This document shows, piece by piece, positions 16,146 to 26,079 of a stretch of 58,416 nt of DNA. Source of the DNA: Chitinophaga agrisoli (GTDB lineage: Bacteria; Bacteroidota; Bacteroidia; Chitinophagales; Chitinophagaceae); contig NZ_VUOC01000002.1 in the NCBI RefSeq assembly GCF_008386695.1, positions 1,891,597 to 1,950,012 of the forward strand. The letters are read 5' to 3'. A model generated the notes under the pieces. It searched no databases and was not told the origin of the DNA. It saw only the letters and a list, made by a program, of their open reading frames with translations. The position numbers and the translations under genes are program-made. Positions within the stretch are counted from its first letter, which is position 1. Every line of letters begins with the position of its first letter.

Positions 16146-18686
16146 TTATCCTATCACCTTCCCCATATACGGATCACTAATACTCTCCTTCCCGGTCTCC
16201 ACTCTCCCCGCATACCTTTTCTCAAACGCATCCGCACCATTTATACTTAAGCTGAAATCATACCAGCCATGGCTATCCTTCAACGAAAGCGCCAACGCTG
16301 CATTACCGCCTTGCGCTATCTCCTTCACAATATCCTTCTTTTGATAAGCATTATCCCTGATCGTTACCTCTACAGCTTTTTGCGCATCGGCATTCGCAAT
16401 ATGCAGCAGCACATTACCGGTAGGCTTTTTCAACTTAGCATCCAGCTCGTACTCCACGCTCACCGCCAGCTCAGGATCTTCGGCATTACCTTTAAATTCC
16501 CGGTAAAATCCATTAGGCCCATACAGCCGCAGATGATACTGATGATTGTCAAATGCATGCAGCGGCCAGGAGTAAGTCAGGCTATCACCGGCTTTTACAG
16601 CAAAGCCCCAGTTGCGGGAAATATCGTCCGCTCCCTTTTCTGTATACTTACCAGGAGCATACACCGTAAACGGCGATCCGGCAGATTGTTTACTAAACAC
16701 CTTATTGCCGGCCGTCATTTTTATTTCAATATGTTTTTTATTGGCGCTGCGGGTAGCATCTGCATACAGCTCATAGGGCAGCGCGCTGGAGGGGCGTACA
16801 CCTTTCTCCTGCCCTACCAGCCGGTCTAGCGCGGTAGGCTTTGCGATGATCTCATTGATCTCCTGTTCGGATAGTTGTTTAAACCCGTTAGGTTCCCGTT
16901 TGAATTTTGCGTTGAAGATATCTTCCACAAACTGGTCCCTGTTCAGGAAAGGCAGCGTTTCCAGTTTGTTACCATTATAAGGGCTGAATACAGAAGTAAG
17001 GTCACCGCAGATGGTCCTTCTCCATTCGCTGATATTCTTTTGATGGATTTTCTTGCCCAACTTATTGTTAAAGAAATTTTCCAGGAACTGCTGCGTAGAG
17101 GTATGGTCAAACAACTGTGAACATACTTTACCGCCACGGCTCCAGGGGGAGGCAACGATCATAGGCACACGGAAACCTAAACCAATGGGCGCCTCGCGGG
17201 CCGCTCTTTTGCCTACGCCTTGCGCCAGCTCATTCTCCAGGCGTACCCACTCTATTTCCGTTTCAATACCGTCAGATACCTTGCCGGTTTCCGGGCGCTT
17301 CTCATCAGGGATATAAAAGGGCTGCGCATGGTCAAAATATCCATCATTCTCATCGTAGGTAACAATAAAGATGGTCTTCTTCCATACTTCCGGGTTCTTA
17401 GTCAGGATGTCCAGTATCTCGGATACATACCAGGCGCCATACCAGGGTGCGCTGGGGTGATCAGAGTAGTTTTGCGGGGCCGCCAGCCAGGAGACCGCGG
17501 GCAGCTTGCCTTCATTTACATCCTTACGGAACTGGTACAACAGGTCACCGGCAGGCACTGCCAGTTCGCGTTGCGTACCATTATCATCATAACTCAGTTT
17601 GCTTAAGGAACGGTAGCCCGGATCACCACTGTTTACTACAAACGCCTGCTCATACAAACGTTTCTGGTAATCGCTGAGTTTATCGAAATTCTGTTGGTTC
17701 CATTGCGCCAGCTCAGTGCGGGCATTATCCAGCACCTCCATTTTTTTCTTTACATCCGCTTTTATCTTTTGTGCTGCGTCTTCGGAAGAAGGGCTGGCTT
17801 CCTGCAATTTATCTATCTCACCCGGCAGCGTATCTACCAGGTTTTGCAGGCTCTGTACATACCGGGGGCTGAACTTTACATTAAATGCAGCAAAGAACTC
17901 CAGGTTGTTACAACCAAAGTTCGCCAGCCAGGAACGTTCCTCTCCTTTAAAACCGCCGCCGCAACTGAGCTCGTTCTGGTAAAATTTCCAGGGAATGTTA
18001 TTTTCTGTCAGCAGCTCCGGAAAGGTCTTCCAGGGCAGTTTGCCATAGCTGAAGTCATCATTGCGTATATGCGCTTTGGGCCGGCCATCCACTTCGTGGG
18101 TGATCTTACCGTTCCAGAAAAACGAACGGTTAGGCGTAGTGCTGGTCATAGCAGAGCAGAAGTGCTGATCGCAGATGGTGAAGGCGTCTGCCATGGCATA
18201 GTTAAAAGGCAGGTCCTCACGGGTATAATAACCCAGCGTTAGCGGCATGGGCGCATATTGTTTATTACCGGATCTTTTAGCGATAAGCCACTGATCATAT
18301 TTGCCTTTATTGTCAGCATCTACCTGGCTGGCCCGGGAGTGCGGCAGGGAGCCCATCCAGGTGATCTTGGAATCTTTCATGTCCAGGCGGAAAGGCGCAT
18401 AGGTTTCGCCCTTCTCATTGGTTTGCAGCCATACCGGCTTTTTGTCCGGCAGCGATAGCGCACGGGGATCATTAAAACCACGTACCCCCTGCAGCGTGCC
18501 AAAACAGTGGTCAAAAGAGCGGTTCTCCTGCATAAGCACCACAATATGCTCTGCATCCAGGTAGGTGCTGCCCGGCGCCGGATCAATGGCCATGGCCCGC
18601 TGTATAGAGGCTGGCATTACGGTAGAGAGGCCTGCTGCCCCTGATAACAGTACAGACTTTTTAAGGAATTCCCTGCGTGTATCCAT
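16146..18686 (-). CDS. Phosphocholine-specific phospholipase C, Tat-exported
   Basis: An 846-residue exported enzyme that hydrolyses phosphatidylcholine-type lipids to diacylglycerol and a phosphorylated headgroup. The twin-arginine signal is MDTRREFLKKSVLLSGAAG. The phosphoesterase domain covers about 45-500 with MQENRSFDHCFGTLQGVRG at its start (metal-binding Asn/Glu region), SRASQVDADNKG, HFCSAMTSTTPNR, VTYDENDGYFDHAQP and PMIVASPWSRGGKVCSQLFD. Two C-terminal DUF756 beta domains follow (about 625-725 and 735-835, LPYELYADATRS and NVLLHIANAD). It is a full-length family member and transcribed alone. A nutritional role in phosphate or lipid scavenging is plausible. Confidence 0.95.
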   Translation of the reverse strand: MDTRREFLKKSVLLSGAAGLSTVMPASIQRAMAIDPAPGSTYLDAEHIVVLMQENRSFDHCFGTLQGVRGFNDPRALSLPDKKPVWLQTNEKGETYAPFRLDMKDSKITWMGSLPHSRASQVDADNKGKYDQWLIAKRSGNKQYAPMPLTLGYYTREDLPFNYAMADAFTICDQHFCSAMTSTTPNRSFFWNGKITHEVDGRPKAHIRNDDFSYGKLPWKTFPELLTENNIPWKFYQNELSCGGGFKGEERSWLANFGCNNLEFFAAFNVKFSPRYVQSLQNLVDTLPGEIDKLQEASPSSEDAAQKIKADVKKKMEVLDNARTELAQWNQQNFDKLSDYQKRLYEQAFVVNSGDPGYRSLSKLSYDDNGTQRELAVPAGDLLYQFRKDVNEGKLPAVSWLAAPQNYSDHPSAPWYGAWYVSEILDILTKNPEVWKKTIFIVTYDENDGYFDHAQPFYIPDEKRPETGKVSDGIETEIEWVRLENELAQGVGKRAAREAPIGLGFRVPMIVASPWSRGGKVCSQLFDHTSTQQFLENFFNNKLGKKIHQKNISEWRRTICGDLTSVFSPYNGNKLETLPFLNRDQFVEDIFNAKFKREPNGFKQLSEQEINEIIAKPTALDRLVGQEKGVRPSSALPYELYADATRSANKKHIEIKMTAGNKVFSKQSAGSPFTVYAPGKYTEKGADDISRNWGFAVKAGDSLTYSWPLHAFDNHQYHLRLYGPNGFYREFKGNAEDPELAVSVEYELDAKLKKPTGNVLLHIANADAQKAVEVTIRDNAYQKKDIVKEIAQGGNAALALSLKDSHGWYDFSLSINGADAFEKRYAGRVETGKESISDPYMGKVIG

Positions 18687-18775
18687 ATTAAGTAAAGGTT
18701 ATTATTTCTCTCTGAGCATTGACAATGTGAACGCTAACAAGTACAGCGTGAATTTAATACGCTATTGAAAGAAAT

Positions 18776-18809
18776 AAAAACCACGCGTCTTTTAAATGAT
18801 AAAGCGTGT
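18776..18809 (-). terminator. Terminator after the SDR gene
   Basis: On the minus strand a CACGC/GCGTG stem (18782-18786 with 18804-18808) is followed by GTTTTTATTTC. The stem is short and the loop long, so it is weak, but its place just downstream of the SDR gene fits. Confidence 0.4.
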
Positions 18810-18844
18810 ATATAGAGGATAAGTGGCATCTTCTTTTCAAGTTA

Positions 18845-19612
18845 TCATGCTTCGTAAGGCGATGGGCTTACGGAAGTCCATCCGCCATCTACCACCAGGC
18901 TTTGCCCGGTAATATGCCGCGCCGGGCGGGATACCAGGAAAAGGGCCGCTGCTGCTATATCTGCTACAGATGCAGGCCGCCCCATAGGCGTTAAACGCGA
19001 CCAGATCTTTTCGTAGTCCTTTTCTGAACTGGTACGCTCCGTAAGTGTAGCGCCGGGCGCCACTGCGTTTACATTGATGCGGAAGGGCGAAAGCTCCACT
19101 ACCAGGCTTTTAGCCAGCATTTCCAATGCGGCCTTGGTCATGCCATATACCGCCAGGTTCTTATGCGCCTGGTGACCGGTAACGGAAGAGGTGAACAGGA
19201 TGGAACCGCCCTCTCCCTGCGTCTTCATTTGCCGCGCGGCCGCCTGTGCCAGGAAAAAGTTGCTACCCAGGTTTACCTGTAATACTTTATAAAAATCTGT
19301 TTCAGGATAAGTGAAGAAGTCCCCAAACAAGGTAATGCCCGCATTACCGATCACAATATCCAACCGGCCAAAACGGTCTACCGCGGTTTGTACCATCTGC
19401 TGGATCACTGCCTGTTCCGATGCATTGCCGGCAACAGCTATACACCGTTGCCCGTCGGCATCAATATCCTTCGCAGCCTGTTGCGCCAACGCGGCATCCA
19501 TATCATTCAAAATAACAGCAGCGCCCTGCATTACCAGCTGGCGGCACATCTCGTATCCAATACCCTGTCCTGCGCCGGTAACAATAGCTACCTGGTCTTT
19601 AAATTCAGCCAT
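18845..19612 (-). CDS. Short-chain dehydrogenase/reductase (SDR)
   Basis: A 255-residue classical SDR that uses NAD(P)H on a hydroxyl or carbonyl substrate I cannot name. It has the cofactor motif TGAGQGIGYEM near residue 11, NAGITLFGDFF (the NAG motif), and the active site Ser...Tyr-x-x-x-Lys (SSVTGHQ, then AVYGMTKAALEM). The C-terminus has RITGQSLVVDGG-like sequence (RHITGQSLVVDGGWTS). The start is placed at the ATG at 19610-19612 (MAEFKDQVAIVTG); the upstream ATG at 19660 adds 16 unlikely residues. The LytTR regulator ends 82 bases upstream on the same strand. Confidence 0.92.
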   Translation of the reverse strand: MAEFKDQVAIVTGAGQGIGYEMCRQLVMQGAAVILNDMDAALAQQAAKDIDADGQRCIAVAGNASEQAVIQQMVQTAVDRFGRLDIVIGNAGITLFGDFFTYPETDFYKVLQVNLGSNFFLAQAAARQMKTQGEGGSILFTSSVTGHQAHKNLAVYGMTKAALEMLAKSLVVELSPFRINVNAVAPGATLTERTSSEKDYEKIWSRLTPMGRPASVADIAAAALFLVSRPARHITGQSLVVDGGWTSVSPSPYEA

Positions 19613-19693
19613 AAACAATATCTTTTGATGATGAACATTCCGGAACGTTAATATACTCATTTCCGGTCCATCATCATAATAATGCCAGGGCCT

Positions 19694-20401
19694 TTAACGC
19701 AGGTATTCCATGAATTTCTGTTTGTAACTTCTGCCTACAGGAATGGAGTATTTATCAATGGCCACCAGGTCATTGCAAAAACCGCTTACGCGGTCCAGCG
19801 CAATAATGTAGGACTTGTGCACGCGCATAAACCGGCTCTCCGGCAGCTTCTCTTCCATATAGCTGATGCGCTGGTAGGTGACCATAGAGCGGGAATCCGT
19901 TACAATACGGATATAATCTTTAATGCTTTCTATATAGATGATCTCTTTAAGGTACACTTTGGCCAGCTCTTTATTCACTTTAAAATACAGGTAAGCCTGC
20001 TCAAAAGCATTGGATAAATGCCCTGCCTCATGTTGATTAAGATAGGTTTTATATTGATGGAATTTAGCCACCGCTTTCAGGAAGCGGTCAAAAGTGATGG
20101 GTTTTACCAGGTAATCCAGCGCATCCAGCTCATAGCCATCAGCACCGTATTCGCGGAAAGCGGTAGTGAAGATGAACGGCGGCTTTTGCGGCAGGGAGCG
20201 GATGAGTTCCAGGCCCGACATCTGCGGCATGGCAATATCCAGGAAGATAATATCCACCGTATTTTTCTGCAGCATAGCAAATGCTTCCAGCGCGTTGCTG
20301 CATACGGCGGTGATCTCAAAGTGCTCGATCTTTGATACATAGGAACGCAACAGCTCCTGCGCCGGCGGTTCATCATCAATGATCATGCATCGTACTTTCA
20401 T
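19694..20401 (-). CDS. LytTR-family response regulator
   Basis: A 235-residue response regulator. The receiver domain (1-120) has acidic residues at MIIDDEPP, the phospho-acceptor Asp55 in IIFLDIAMPQMSG, and Lys in LDYLVKPI. The LytTR DNA-binding domain covers about 135-235 (IIYIESIKDYIRIVT, VHKSYIIALDRV, IPVGRSYKQKF). It overlaps the 3' end of the sensor kinase by 26 bases, so the two are co-translated. Its targets are not stated by sequence, but the pair faces the molybdenum-hydroxylase operon, whose promoter region carries inverted repeats. Confidence 0.96.
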   Translation of the reverse strand: MKVRCMIIDDEPPAQELLRSYVSKIEHFEITAVCSNALEAFAMLQKNTVDIIFLDIAMPQMSGLELIRSLPQKPPFIFTTAFREYGADGYELDALDYLVKPITFDRFLKAVAKFHQYKTYLNQHEAGHLSNAFEQAYLYFKVNKELAKVYLKEIIYIESIKDYIRIVTDSRSMVTYQRISYMEEKLPESRFMRVHKSYIIALDRVSGFCNDLVAIDKYSIPVGRSYKQKFMEYLR

Positions 20402-21437
20402 GCGCTGGCTTTTTAAGCTTTAATATAGTAAGGAAGGAATCGCCTTCCTGTATGCAGCGGAACTCATGTTTGCCCTGGTACAGGATCTCCAGGCGTTTCT
20501 TCACATTTTCAAGACCTATACCATTTTTATGGCCATTATGCGCATAATCCCGCTCTTCATAGCTATTCTCGATCTTTACAGACAGCCATTCATCTTTCAG
20601 GGAAATATCCATCCGTATCCAGCAGTCTTTAAGATTACTGGATACGCCATGTTTAAAGCTGTTCTCCACCAATGGCAACAACAGTAAAGGCGGTATCTTA
20701 AAATGATCAACAGGGTCAAATATGTTAAACGATACATCCAGCCTTTTGCCGTACCGGATCTTTTCCAGTTCTATATAATTATTGATATACTCCAGCTCCT
20801 TGCTCAGCGCAATGGTGGTCTGGCGGCTATCATATAGCATATAACTCAGCAAGGCAGAGAGCCGGTAGATCAGCTCCGCTGTTTGCTGGTTATTCTGCAT
20901 AGCATACGAGTAGATATTATTAAGCGTATTAAAGATAAAATGCGGCTGCACCTGCGATTTCAACAGTTCCAGCTGGGCTTCTGCCTTATCTTTCAGCAAC
21001 TGCTGCGTAGCCCGTTGCTGCTCGTACCAGGCGCGCAGAAAATAGAACATGGCATACAACGCCACAATCAGGTACATGCTCACCGCCTCTATGAGCAGTT
21101 TGGGTGGAAACAGGTAAGGCATGGTGACCTGCCCCTGCGGATAATAGAGCGGATAAGTATAGTAGTAATTAAATGCCCGGCGGATGAGCGTAAGCACCAC
21201 CGCACTACCGCCAAATAGCAGCCAGAAGGCCGTTCGTTTGCCGGTAAAATAATACCGTTCTATCAGCACATGAATGGTAAGCCAGGTAGCAAAAAAAGTG
21301 ATAGGGACGATCACAATGGCATTAATAAAATACCTTTTATACTCGCTGTCTACTGATGCATTGCCTACCCATTCGTACAGAAAATAGAAGGCCCAGAATA
21401 ATAAGCTGAATGCTATGTTTTTTTTGGTGTTGTTCAT
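20376..21437 (-). CDS. LytS-type (His_kinase) sensor histidine kinase
   Basis: A 353-residue membrane kinase with about four N-terminal transmembrane helices (residues 9-25, 38-60, 70-86, 115-137), a short coiled coil (EQQRATQQLLKDKAEAQLEL) and the His_kinase domain with phospho-acceptor His166 in SQVQPHFIFNTLNNI. The C-terminal ATPase shows LLLPLVENSFKHG (N box) and NGIGLENVKKRLE (G box). It has no large extracytoplasmic sensor, so a membrane-embedded signal is likely. The ATG at 21435-21437 is used; an in-frame GTG lies one codon earlier. It is divergent from the 2Fe-2S subunit gene. Confidence 0.95.
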   Translation of the reverse strand: MNNTKKNIAFSLLFWAFYFLYEWVGNASVDSEYKRYFINAIVIVPITFFATWLTIHVLIERYYFTGKRTAFWLLFGGSAVVLTLIRRAFNYYYTYPLYYPQGQVTMPYLFPPKLLIEAVSMYLIVALYAMFYFLRAWYEQQRATQQLLKDKAEAQLELLKSQVQPHFIFNTLNNIYSYAMQNNQQTAELIYRLSALLSYMLYDSRQTTIALSKELEYINNYIELEKIRYGKRLDVSFNIFDPVDHFKIPPLLLLPLVENSFKHGVSSNLKDCWIRMDISLKDEWLSVKIENSYEERDYAHNGHKNGIGLENVKKRLEILYQGKHEFRCIQEGDSFLTILKLKKPAHESTMHDH

Positions 21438-21575
21438 CACAAATTCGCCTGTTTAAAATTACCGATATCTTTTCAATAACAAAGTAAGGCAGGGCTTCTT
21501 TCGACCAACAACCTGTTTTGCCCACCAACGGCATTGATCCTGCCTAACCCACGGTGGACGAATTATAAGTGCGCT

Positions 21576-21619
21576 GGGCTAAATAGCCCTTGACCACTAG
21601 AAGTTTGTACCTAATATTG
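21576..21619 (+). promoter_or_regulatory. Promoter with palindrome before the molybdenum hydroxylase
   Basis: CTTG at 21589-21592, 19 bases, then TAATATTG at 21612-21619 match the Bacteroidota promoter with one change in the -7 box. A GGGCTA-AA-TAGCCC palindrome (21576-21589) touches the -33 box and CCAC-G-GTGG lies at 21549-21557. These are candidate binding sites for a regulator, possibly the divergent LytTR protein. Confidence 0.5.
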
Positions 21620-21640
21620 ATACAGACAAAACGCTGTACT

Positions 21641-22126
21641 ATGGCCTTCCTTCATTTTACCATCAATGGCGAGGCGCATTCTTTTGAGGTAGATGCGCAG
21701 ATGCCCCTCTTATGGCTGATCAGGGATTATGCCGGCTTAACCGGCACCCGTTATGGATGCGGCATTGCACAATGCGGCGCCTGTACCGTGCATGTAGACG
21801 GGAAGGCCATGCGCAGCTGCATGCTTACCTGCGGCCTGGCTGCCGGTAAAAAGATCGTGACCATTGAAGGGCTCTCGCCGGAAGGCACGCATCCATTGCA
21901 ATTGGCATGGATAAAAGAAGATGTACCGCAATGCGGGTATTGCCAGGCCGGGCAGATCATGAGTGCTGCAGCCTTGCTGCAGGATACCCCCTCTCCTTCC
22001 GCCGAAGAGATTAATGCAGCCATGGCCGGCAATATCTGCCGTTGCGGTACTTATGTGCGCATCCGCAGGGCCATCAGGACCGCTATTGCTTTACAGGACA
22101 AAACCATCTCCCATGAACAGGCGTAA
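21641..22126 (+). CDS. 2Fe-2S subunit of a molybdenum hydroxylase (IorA/CoxS-like)
   Basis: A 161-residue iron-sulphur subunit that passes electrons from the molybdenum site of the next gene's product. The plant-type ferredoxin cluster ligands lie in [16 protein letters not shown] and RSCML; the second cluster ligands lie in [16 protein letters not shown] and [15 protein letters not shown]. The start ATG at 21641 gives [17 protein letters not shown]; the frame upstream is non-coding leader with the promoter. There is no FAD subunit, as in isoquinoline 1-oxidoreductase and related two-subunit enzymes. It overlaps the large subunit by 14 bases. Confidence 0.95.
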   Translation: MAFLHFTINGEAHSFEVDAQMPLLWLIRDYAGLTGTRYGCGIAQCGACTVHVDGKAMRSCMLTCGLAAGKKIVTIEGLSPEGTHPLQLAWIKEDVPQCGYCQAGQIMSAAALLQDTPSPSAEEINAAMAGNICRCGTYVRIRRAIRTAIALQDKTISHEQA

Positions 22127-24308
22127 CTTCATCCGGGTGGCGCCCATGGCAGGCGGCGGCTTTATGCTCAGCTTCTCCGGCTTTGCCAAAGCCATTACCG
22201 CCGTTACCGGTACTACCATGGCGGCAGACGCCGTGCTGGGCGATTTTCTGTCCGTACACCCCAATGGCGACGTAACTTTTAAAGTGATCAAACATGAAAT
22301 GGGACAAGGCGTTACCACCTCCCTGGCCATGTTGTTTGCAGAAGAGCTCTGCGCAGATTTCCGCAAGGTAAGGGTAGAATTCCCCGCCGCCAATCCCACC
22401 CGGTACCCGGAAAGCACCTTGGGCGGCCATGGCACCGGCGGCAGCTATAGCGTCATACAAATGACGCCCATCCTGCGCAAGGCCGGCGCCACCGTCAGGG
22501 AAATGCTGATCCAGGCCGCCGCCACACAATGGAATACAACAGCAGATAACTGTTATGCAGAAAACCATTTCATCATCAACCGCATTACCCACCAAAAAGC
22601 AGGCTTTGGCGAACTGGCCATAGAAGCCGGCAAACTACCGCCGCCAGCGGAGCCAAAGCTCAAAAGCCGGCAGGATTTTACCATCATCGGCAAAGGACAG
22701 TATTCCAAAACCCTGCCCCTCCTGGTCACCGGTAAACACCAATATGGTATAGATGCTAAGGTACCTGGTATGAAATATGCCCTGGTAGCCCGCTGCCCGG
22801 TATTTAAAGGTAAACTGGCCTCCTACAATGCCGCTAAAGCTATGGCAGTAAAAGGCGTGCTGAAGGTAGTCACCACTAAACCTATCGCCGGCGTACAAGG
22901 TCCGGTATACCCCTACGATATAAGGGAAGGTGTGGCCATAGTGGCAGACTCATTCTGGGCCGCTAAAAAAGCCCGCGACCTGCTCGCCATTAAATGGGAC
23001 GAGGGGGTGAACGGTACCCGGAGCCTCGCAGACTTTGAAGCCCTGGCACAACAGCGCGGTGAACATCGTACAGACCCCGTAGGGTTTACGGGTGATGAAA
23101 ACGCCATCGCCAACATAGATCACGTAAAACAAAGCCTGCGGGCTACCTATATATTTCCTTATATCGTGCATTCCATCCTGGAGCCGCTGAACTGTACCGC
23201 CCATTTTAAGGGCGATAGCTGCGAATTATGGCTGGGCACCCAATGGCCGGAGTATATCATAGACGAGATCAACCGCCTGTTTGGCTTACCAAAAGAAAGT
23301 ATCCAGGTACATCTCTACCCCTCCGGTGGCGGTTATGGCAGAAGGGCTTTCCCGGATGCCGCCATAGAGGCGGTACAAATATCCAAAGCGGCAGGCAACA
23401 TCCCCGTAAAAATGATCTGGACCCGGGACGATGATCACCAGACCAATGCCGTGCATCCCTACCAGCGTATGGATTATGAAGCGGGCCTGGATGCGGACAA
23501 CCAGCTGTACGCCTGGTATGAAAAGGAATGCCGTACCTACATGTGGGACCGCAAATTCCCTGCTACAGAGCTCACCACCAACGGTTACAACATTCCTAAT
23601 ATCCGCTACGATTTTGAAGACCTGACCAACGACAGCATACTACAGTCCACCGCCTGGCGCGCCGTTACCAGCAATGGCTGGGCGCTGAGCGAGTGTTTTA
23701 TAGATGAGATAGCCGCCCTTCTCAAAAAAGATCCATATGAATACCGCCTGTCCCTGCTTAAAGAAGGCCGCGAAGCACATACCGGCCGTACAGATAAGAT
23801 CAGCAACTCCCGCCTGATAGGCGTGTTAAAGCTGGTAAAAGAGAAGAGCAACTGGGGCCAGCCCATGCCACCCGGACAAGGCCGCGGCATGGCCGTATAC
23901 CCTTATGGAAACGCTTACTGCGCCATTGTAACGGAGGTGACCGTGCATGATAATAACATTACCGTAAACAAGGTTACCTGCGCGGTGGACTGTGGCATGG
24001 TGGTAAACCCTTCCGGCGCGCGTAACCAGATAGAAGGCGGCGTAGTATGGGGCCTCTCTGCCGCATTGTATGGCGGCGTGCCGGTAGAAAAAGGACGGGC
24101 CACTGCGGGCAATTTCCATCAGCACAGGCTCATGCGTATGAACGAGTGCCCGGATATTGAGGTGTTTTTTGTGGAAACAGAAGATACCCAACCCTGGGGC
24201 CTGGGCGAACTGGCCAATCCCGTAGTGGTGCCGGCCTTCTTAAATGCAGTATATGCCGCTACCGGCAAACGGGTACGCAAGCTGCCCTGCAAACTGGATA
24301 ATGTGTAA
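22113..24308 (+). CDS. Molybdopterin-binding subunit of xanthine dehydrogenase family (IorB-like), Tat-exported
   Basis: A 731-residue catalytic subunit that hydroxylates an aldehyde or N-heterocycle; the true substrate is unknown. The start at 22113 ([19 protein letters not shown]) gives a twin-arginine signal, so the enzyme is folded in the cytoplasm with its Fe-S partner and exported. Cofactor motifs are [65 protein letters not shown] and the C-terminal [18 protein letters not shown], where the Glu is the expected base. The open frame upstream of 22113 is out-of-frame sequence of the small subunit. A cytochrome c gene follows directly. Confidence 0.95.
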   Translation: MNRRNFIRVAPMAGGGFMLSFSGFAKAITAVTGTTMAADAVLGDFLSVHPNGDVTFKVIKHEMGQGVTTSLAMLFAEELCADFRKVRVEFPAANPTRYPESTLGGHGTGGSYSVIQMTPILRKAGATVREMLIQAAATQWNTTADNCYAENHFIINRITHQKAGFGELAIEAGKLPPPAEPKLKSRQDFTIIGKGQYSKTLPLLVTGKHQYGIDAKVPGMKYALVARCPVFKGKLASYNAAKAMAVKGVLKVVTTKPIAGVQGPVYPYDIREGVAIVADSFWAAKKARDLLAIKWDEGVNGTRSLADFEALAQQRGEHRTDPVGFTGDENAIANIDHVKQSLRATYIFPYIVHSILEPLNCTAHFKGDSCELWLGTQWPEYIIDEINRLFGLPKESIQVHLYPSGGGYGRRAFPDAAIEAVQISKAAGNIPVKMIWTRDDDHQTNAVHPYQRMDYEAGLDADNQLYAWYEKECRTYMWDRKFPATELTTNGYNIPNIRYDFEDLTNDSILQSTAWRAVTSNGWALSECFIDEIAALLKKDPYEYRLSLLKEGREAHTGRTDKISNSRLIGVLKLVKEKSNWGQPMPPGQGRGMAVYPYGNAYCAIVTEVTVHDNNITVNKVTCAVDCGMVVNPSGARNQIEGGVVWGLSAALYGGVPVEKGRATAGNFHQHRLMRMNECPDIEVFFVETEDTQPWGLGELANPVVVPAFLNAVYAATGKRVRKLPCKLDNV

Positions 24309-24318
24309 CTCATCACCT

Positions 24319-24726
24319 ATGTCAACATTCGCTTTGGGACCTATATACTGTACGTTGCTGCTGCTTATCGCATCCATTCAGCGGCAACCATCGTCTGATC
24401 TGACAGCCAGTGTAGCGCGCGGCAAACCGCTGTACGCTACCTACTGTCTCACCTGCCATATGCAGCAGGGCCAGGGGCTGGAGGGGATATACCCGCCCCT
24501 GGCAGGATCAGGCAGCCTGGTGGCGGATCCCAAACGCGCCATCCAGTTGATCCTGTACGGTAGCGCCGGGGCCACACCGGCAAAAAGCAAAACCTATAGC
24601 CAGCCTATGCCGGGTATAAACCTGCCGGATTCCACCGTTAGCGATATCCTCAATTATGTACGTAATTCCTTTGGCAACAAGGGGGCGATGGTAAAACCCG
24701 CCACCGTGAAGGCAACGCGGAAATAA
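24319..24726 (+). CDS. Single-haem cytochrome c, likely electron acceptor of the hydroxylase
   Basis: A 135-residue exported class I cytochrome c. A signal peptide (GPIYCTLLLLIASI) is followed by GKPLYATYCLTCHMQQGQG with haem-binding CLTCH at 43-47, and a distal Met is likely in SQPMPGI. It lies ten bases after the molybdopterin subunit, so it should carry electrons from the 2Fe-2S subunit to the respiratory chain. An alternative start at 24301 would overlap the upstream gene. The T/R-rich tail has no recognised role. Confidence 0.9.
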   Translation: MSTFALGPIYCTLLLLIASIQRQPSSDLTASVARGKPLYATYCLTCHMQQGQGLEGIYPPLAGSGSLVADPKRAIQLILYGSAGATPAKSKTYSQPMPGINLPDSTVSDILNYVRNSFGNKGAMVKPATVKATRK

Positions 24727-24807
24727 GAAATTACTGGGTAAATAGATAACGTCTACCCCTTTAGACGACCCTTCATTACACCGCCTCTGTTCAGGGGTGG
24801 TGAAGTT

Positions 24808-25977
24808 TTAGCTAAAACTTTCCAGTAACCGCAGCGCGCCTTCCGTTAAAAAAGCCACGCCGGGCTTTATACAATCCTCGTTAAAACTAACCTTTGGATG
24901 ATGCAGGAAAAAAGCGTCATTACCCTCCTGCTGTGCGCCCAGGAAATAAAATTGCGATGGCATAATGCGGGAGTAAAACGCAAAATCCTCCGCTATCAGC
25001 TGGCCTGCGCCTTCCCGTACCTGCCCGGCGCCAAACACCTGTTCATGTACCGGCGCCAGTTGCGCATGTATACCGGCATCATTCAGCAAACTGGGATAAT
25101 AGGCCGTAAATTCCAGTGCTATACGGCAACCAAAGGAAAGCTCCATGCCTTTCAACAGATTTTCCAGACGGGCCACTATTTTGCGATAGGTGTCAATATT
25201 CAGCGCGCGCAACGAGCCTTGCAGCAACACCTGCTCCGGTATCACATTATGACTGGGCTCACCGGAGATGGCTACATTGGTAAAGGCCAGTACCGCCGCC
25301 TGCACCGTGGCCGTATGCGAAATAATGGATTGTGCCGCTACTACCACCTGGCTGCTGATGAGCACCGGGTCTATCACATGCTCCAGCGAACCGGCATGCC
25401 CGCCTTTCCCATAGATCCGGATAAAGAAATTGCTTACGTTGGCCAGCGCCTCCCCATTCCGGTATCCCAGCACACCGACCGGCAGCAGTGGATGCACATG
25501 TAAACCCAGGGCGGCTTTGGCGTTGTTGAGCTTACCGCTTTCAACGATGATCTGTCCGCCGGATTTTCCCTTCTCCGGGCTGCGGGCATTTCCCTCTTCA
25601 GAAGGCTGGAACACCAGCTTTACCGTGCCGTTGAAGGAACGTTCGCGCAGTGAACGCGCAGCGCCCAGCAGTATGGTGGTATGCAGGTCATGACCACAGG
25701 CATGCATTACCCGGTCGTGCACAGAGCTAAAAGGCAGCCCTGTATCCTCCATAATAGGCAGCGCGTCTATATCCGCCCGCAATACTATTTCCGGCCCCTC
25801 GCCTTGCTGCAGCGTACCTATCACACCGGTAACGGCTACCATTTCAAAAGGTATATCCATTGCCCGCAACTGCTCCTGTATAAGCGCGGACGTCTTAAAC
25901 TCCGTAAACCCTAACTCCGGGTGCTGATGCAATTGCCTGCGGATACCTATCAATTCCTGGAACAGCGTGTCTTGCAT
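24808..25977 (-). CDS. M20-family amidohydrolase (N-acyl amino acid/hippurate hydrolase type)
   Basis: A 389-residue cytoplasmic metallohydrolase that removes acyl groups from amino acids or similar amides. Metal-binding residues are seen in HACGHDLHTTILLGAA, QPSEEGNARSPEKGKSGG and the C-terminal AEDFAFYSRIMPSQFYFLG. The dimerisation (lid) domain is about 180-290 (IRIYGKGGHAGSLEHVIDP, EPSHNVIPEQVLLQGSLR). The length is normal for the family. It is transcribed alone on the minus strand, tail to tail with the cytochrome gene, and no neighbour indicates its substrate. Confidence 0.95.
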   Translation of the reverse strand: MQDTLFQELIGIRRQLHQHPELGFTEFKTSALIQEQLRAMDIPFEMVAVTGVIGTLQQGEGPEIVLRADIDALPIMEDTGLPFSSVHDRVMHACGHDLHTTILLGAARSLRERSFNGTVKLVFQPSEEGNARSPEKGKSGGQIIVESGKLNNAKAALGLHVHPLLPVGVLGYRNGEALANVSNFFIRIYGKGGHAGSLEHVIDPVLISSQVVVAAQSIISHTATVQAAVLAFTNVAISGEPSHNVIPEQVLLQGSLRALNIDTYRKIVARLENLLKGMELSFGCRIALEFTAYYPSLLNDAGIHAQLAPVHEQVFGAGQVREGAGQLIAEDFAFYSRIMPSQFYFLGAQQEGNDAFFLHHPKVSFNEDCIKPGVAFLTEGALRLLESFS

Positions 25978-26079
25978 GAATGTTAATTATTAGTGATGAT
26001 ATGGCTCCTATCAACCATCCTGTAAATGTAAGCAGCCCATTACTATTGGGCAAATGCCATTATTTCCTTATTATTAAGC

